This document shows, piece after piece, positions 60,760 through 64,000 of a DNA stretch of 64,000 nucleotides; the stretch's first letter is position 1, and every line of letters begins with the position of its first letter. Source of the DNA: Eleusine coracana subsp. coracana (Eukaryota; Streptophyta; Magnoliopsida; Poales; Poaceae); NCBI GenBank assembly GCA_032690845.1, contig CM064426.1, positions 70,172,403 to 70,236,402 on the forward strand. Direction: 5' to 3'. A program made the position numbers and the translations under genes. The notes under the pieces were generated by a model. That model was not told the DNA's origin and did no database searches. It was given only the letters and a program-made list of their open reading frames with translations.

Positions 60760-61370
60760 TCGCTTGGTGGCTTCGGAGTTCGGACTAGCTGCTCGCCACC
60801 TCTTCCATTTAAGAAAGTTTTCCGTTTTGATGGATCATCGTTTTCTTCGTTTGCATTAACAGAGAGACATGGCGTTCACGCCGTAAAGCGTGGCAAACTA
60901 CTAAACTAAAGCCTTGCTATTGCTACAACTTCACTGATGTGGTGTGGCGATGCCTTGCTTCTTCAAAGTGTTGTCAGAAGTAAATGTTAGAGGAGAGTAG
61001 GCATCACATCATCAAGCGTCCCGTGCATGCATTCATTTCTTCGGTCACCTATAACCTCAACCATTCTGCCACGTCAGCTGCCGCTGGGACAGAGAGAGGG
61101 AGAAAGAGGGCACAGCACCAGTAGTCAACCAAGAGCGGCATGAGCAGGATCTCAGCAACCCACGCCCGGCGCGTCTGCGGCAAAGTCGTCGCTGCTGCCG
61201 CTCAGAGGGCAGAGCGCCGGCGGCCAAGGGAAGAATGGCCGCCGCCAACCGTAGTTGGACCAGCTCACCACCGTCCACCATGGCCACAGTGCTGCTCAAT
61301 AACGCCGTCGTCACCGTATCTCTTAGCTTGCCGTGGTCAAACTCCGTGTGACTTCCGGGGGTGCTAAAAT
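60760..61370 (+). pseudogene. PMEI unit relic (unit 5), internally deleted
   Basis: The 5' flank matches 52610-53025 and 48880-49199 (CTTGACCGTTGGCT, GCAATGCCT-like text, CACCTATAACCTCAACCATTC, GTCAACCAAGAGC). Then comes a start MSRISATHARR. It jumps directly to codons resembling the 3' third of the gene (AKSLLPL-like at about 61180, then GAPPAAK-, NHEFDQL- and TMAT-like at 61210-61290). Everything between the signal peptide and the third Cys is deleted, and frames are broken. Confidence 0.65.
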
Positions 61371-61967
61371 TGATATGTTTCTGAATCATCAGTGTATGAT
61401 CAATGTCGTTGTTTGGACGTTTCACTTCTACGTTAGGCAAATACTGTTTGTCCAAAAAAAAAATGTATATCCAGTACACTCTCGGTTCTAAAAATGTTGT
61501 CGTTACGACAAACATTTCAGTTAACTGTCGGCTAGCCGGCTAGGTTTTGTTCACGACAACACATGTATAGGCGGTGATCAGCAGGTGGATCCGGCTTTCA
61601 TGGGAGGTTGCTTGGTGTAGCATATCTTTCCGATTTAGGACTGTTAACTGTTGGCAACCATTGCGGCAGTTTAGCGTGGTGCAAGACGTCGGCACGGGCG
61701 CACAACAACACTCAGCAGCGGAGGCTCCACTCCAGCTCACACGGCTCACATGTGCCTATATGTTATCTCTTGTTTGGATTGCAAAATTGCTAAAACCATG
61801 GGTTTTTTTTTATCTTCCATTCTGTTCACTGGATTGGCCGCTCAAGATTAAGTGGAAAAATAAATAGGACCATTGATTCGCTTCAGTTTTCTTGAGTAAT
61901 GGAGATGATGTGATTTATGGAAGAAAAAAGAGGAAGCTCGACAACAGGATTTTATTATGCTAGGAAG
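61371..61967. other. Intergenic, no gene seen
   Basis: A short stretch with GGCTAGCCGGCTAGG (61532-61546), a local palindrome. I see no supported gene. Confidence 0.5.
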
Positions 61968-63242
61968 CACTACCACACGGAGCTACTGTAGCAGCGGGCG
62001 AATACATACTGTAGCGGCGGGGCGACCAACCCGCCGCTCGGCCAACGCAGCTAAAAATGAAAATTTATTACGACAGGTTTTCTATGGATCAAACGCCCCG
62101 CCGCTAGAAACTCAATTGTAGCGGTGGGTGACAAATCTATCAAAGAAAACAAAAAAAAAATCCATGTCCGAGCCCATAGGCCTGTCCATAGCTGCCACGC
62201 CTGGAGGCCCGTCCACCGCCCCGCCGTCGCGCTTGGAGGCTCGTCCGCTGCATGGATCTAGAGGCCCCATCGCACGGATCTAGAGGCGAGCGGATCTGAC
62301 GGCCCCGCCGCACCCGCCGGGAACCAGCCGCTGCTCCGCAAGACACCACGACTTGTGGGGCCGCAACGCCTGGATCCGGCCGCCGTCGCACCCGCCTAGA
62401 GGAACCGCCCGGATCTGGCCACCATCGCACCTGCCTGGAGGAACCGCCCGGATCTGGCCACCGTCGCGCCTGGAGGGCCTCCGCCGCGCTCGAATCCAGT
62501 CGCCGCCGCACCCGCCGCCGCGTGAATCTGGAGGCCCCGCCGCACCCGTCGTAGCGCGGATCTTACGGCCCCGTCGCACCTGCCGCTACACCCGCCGTCG
62601 CGTCGGGATCTAGTCGCTGCTCCGCCCGCCATCGTGACTCGTGGGGCCGTAGCGCCTAGATCCGGCCATGCTCCACGCCTGGAGGGCTGCCCACCGCAGC
62701 GCCTGGACCAAGAGGCCACCGCTTCGCTTGGAAGGGAGATGGGGAGGTGGCGGCGCTCGGTGGTCATGGGGAGGTGGCAGCGCTCGGTGGTCGTGGGAAC
62801 AGGGAGGGAGGGAAGCGACGCTAGGTGGTCGTGGGCAGGAGACGTGGGAAAGGGGAGGGAGGGAGGGAGGCGCCGCCAGAAGAGAAAGAATGAGGGAGGA
62901 AGTGAGGGATTAGGGTTTGAAGCCCCCTCACCTTTACTTTTATATTGCCAATTCGATGATGGGCTCCGTGGGCCTGTGGGCCAATTAGCGGCGGACAACA
63001 AATTGAACCGCCTCTAAAAATTAATTTTTAGCAGCGGTTCACATTGTGATCCGCCGCTAAAAATAGCTGTTATTTTTAGCGGCAGACCATAATGTGAACC
63101 GTCGTTAAAAATTGATTTTTAGAGGCGGTTGATGTTATAAACCGGCGTTAAAAATTATGTAGCAACTGTAGCGGCGGATTTCTTTGTACCCGCCACTACG
63201 ATATTTTTTATACCGCCGCTAAAGAGCCATTTTGTTGTAGTG
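61968..63242. mobile_element. CACTA transposon, non-autonomous, with AAG TSD
   Basis: The left end is CACTACCACACGGAGC at 61968. The right end, read in complement, is CACTACAACAAAATGGCTC, ending at 63242. The TSD is AAG at 61965-61967 and 63243-63245. Subterminal TAGCGGCGG and TTTTTAGCGGCGG motifs occur in both orientations at 61985-62125 and 62985-63230. The interior 62160-62980 is GC-rich, with imperfect tandem copies of CTGGAGGAACCGCCCGGATC (62395-62460). It looks like a promoter/5' region and carries no transposase. Length is 1275 bp. Confidence 0.9.
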
Positions 63243-63245
63243 AAG

Positions 63246-64000
63246 GTATTCTATTGAGCTTTCATACTTTTATTTAATTTGACACTTCATGCTTTCAATC
63301 TGATATATACATGATGGTATAAATCATTAAGATCAACATCAAAATTTATGTGCACAAATCCTTGTATTGCACTATACGATAATGGAGACAACATTTTCCC
63401 CCATTATCATATTAGCATGTATATAGTATATCCTCTGATTAAGTTTATATAGACACGTTATAAATATAAAGAAAATATATAGGCACATATATCTCTCTCA
63501 AATATATGAGTGTCTATAAGTTATTATAATTTATTAATGTCCGTAGCAATGCACAAGAACTTTGCTAGTGTTTGTATATTTTAATAAACAATTGACGTAA
63601 AGAGAGTTCAGTTTTGTTCCATTGTTAAGGTTTTTTTATTGCATACGTCTAAATTTGGACTTACAAATGTTCTCTGATACGTTTGCGACAAAACAATTTC
63701 CATCCGAGTTTCCAAATCCGAGCGAAGTCGCAGTTCAATGTCATCCTACGGAGGCACATGAGCTTCAGTTGTCCGATCGTTGTTCGACCTGGCGCCAGCC
63801 AGTCTCCGCCTCCCATCGACCATAAAAACACCCTAGGTGAGGTTGTAGTCCTTCACTCACTATTATGGATATCTCCTCTTCAAGCTTGGTGCACCAAATT
63901 AAGCGCTGGATCCATAGCTCCAGTGAGCACCTGCAATGGCGCCATTGTCTGTTCCGATTCTGACCTCTTGTATGCGCTTGGTTGGATACTGATCGCCCAT
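63246..64000. other. Right edge, no confirmed gene
   Basis: AT-rich to about 63640, then GC-richer. ATG at 63865 opens a short frame (MDISSSSLVHQIKRWIHSS) that meets a stop near 63963. It could be the start of a gene running off the window with an intron, but I cannot support it. Confidence 0.35.

Noticed and set aside
62140..63001. Frames up to 201 codons in the second CACTA element
   Set aside because: They are built on imperfect GC-rich tandem repeats and have no transposase features.

Overview
The window is plant nuclear DNA, most likely from a grass and probably Oryza or a close relative. The signs are GC-rich compact host genes set in AT-rich intergenic DNA, plant-type introns, and the repeat families present: Sirevirus, Helitron, CACTA, MULE, Stowaway and hAT-type MITEs. 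There are no operons. Host genes occupy only a few kilobases and most of the rest is transposon or decayed duplication.

Layout. 1-10210: one old Sirevirus (Ty1/copia) element on the minus strand. Its 5' LTR, primer site, gag, pol, envelope-like ORF and polypurine tracts are present, while its 3' LTR lies off the left edge. It is littered with stops, frameshifts and a changed catalytic residue. 10745-19710: a probable Helitron carrying a broken replication protein A (RPA70-like) gene, split by a 4.28-kb CACTA element (12721-17004, TSD TAG) that itself seems to carry host-like exons. 20.0-25.3 kb and 30.6-34.4 kb: two related blocks, each with a five-exon PIF-like bHLH transcription factor gene on the plus strand. 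The first is intact. The second has an in-frame TAA in exon 2, upstream of its bHLH exons. Between them lie a MULE with a decayed transposase (26.38-29.17 kb) and a small CACTA MITE.

34.5-61.4 kb: a cluster of small secreted pectin methylesterase/invertase inhibitor (PMEI) family genes, built from repeated head-to-head pairs with one gene on each strand of a shared spacer. Three ORFs are intact (42518-43096 minus, 49199-49765 plus, 51396-51983 minus). One has a 5-bp slippage frameshift (53025-53593), and several are relics. The two intact minus-strand genes share a 449-bp block with no mismatch that I can find, inside diverged flanks, which suggests gene conversion.

The right end holds a GAGCATCTC-type TIR element, a Stowaway-like element, a 22-G homopolymer, a wall-associated-kinase pseudogene, and a second CACTA element with a perfect AAG target duplication (61968-63242).

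The functional story is modest. A PIF-like regulator gene and a cell-wall inhibitor cluster have both grown by local duplication, decay and probable conversion in a transposon-rich region. The most interesting feature is the repeated divergent PMEI pair.
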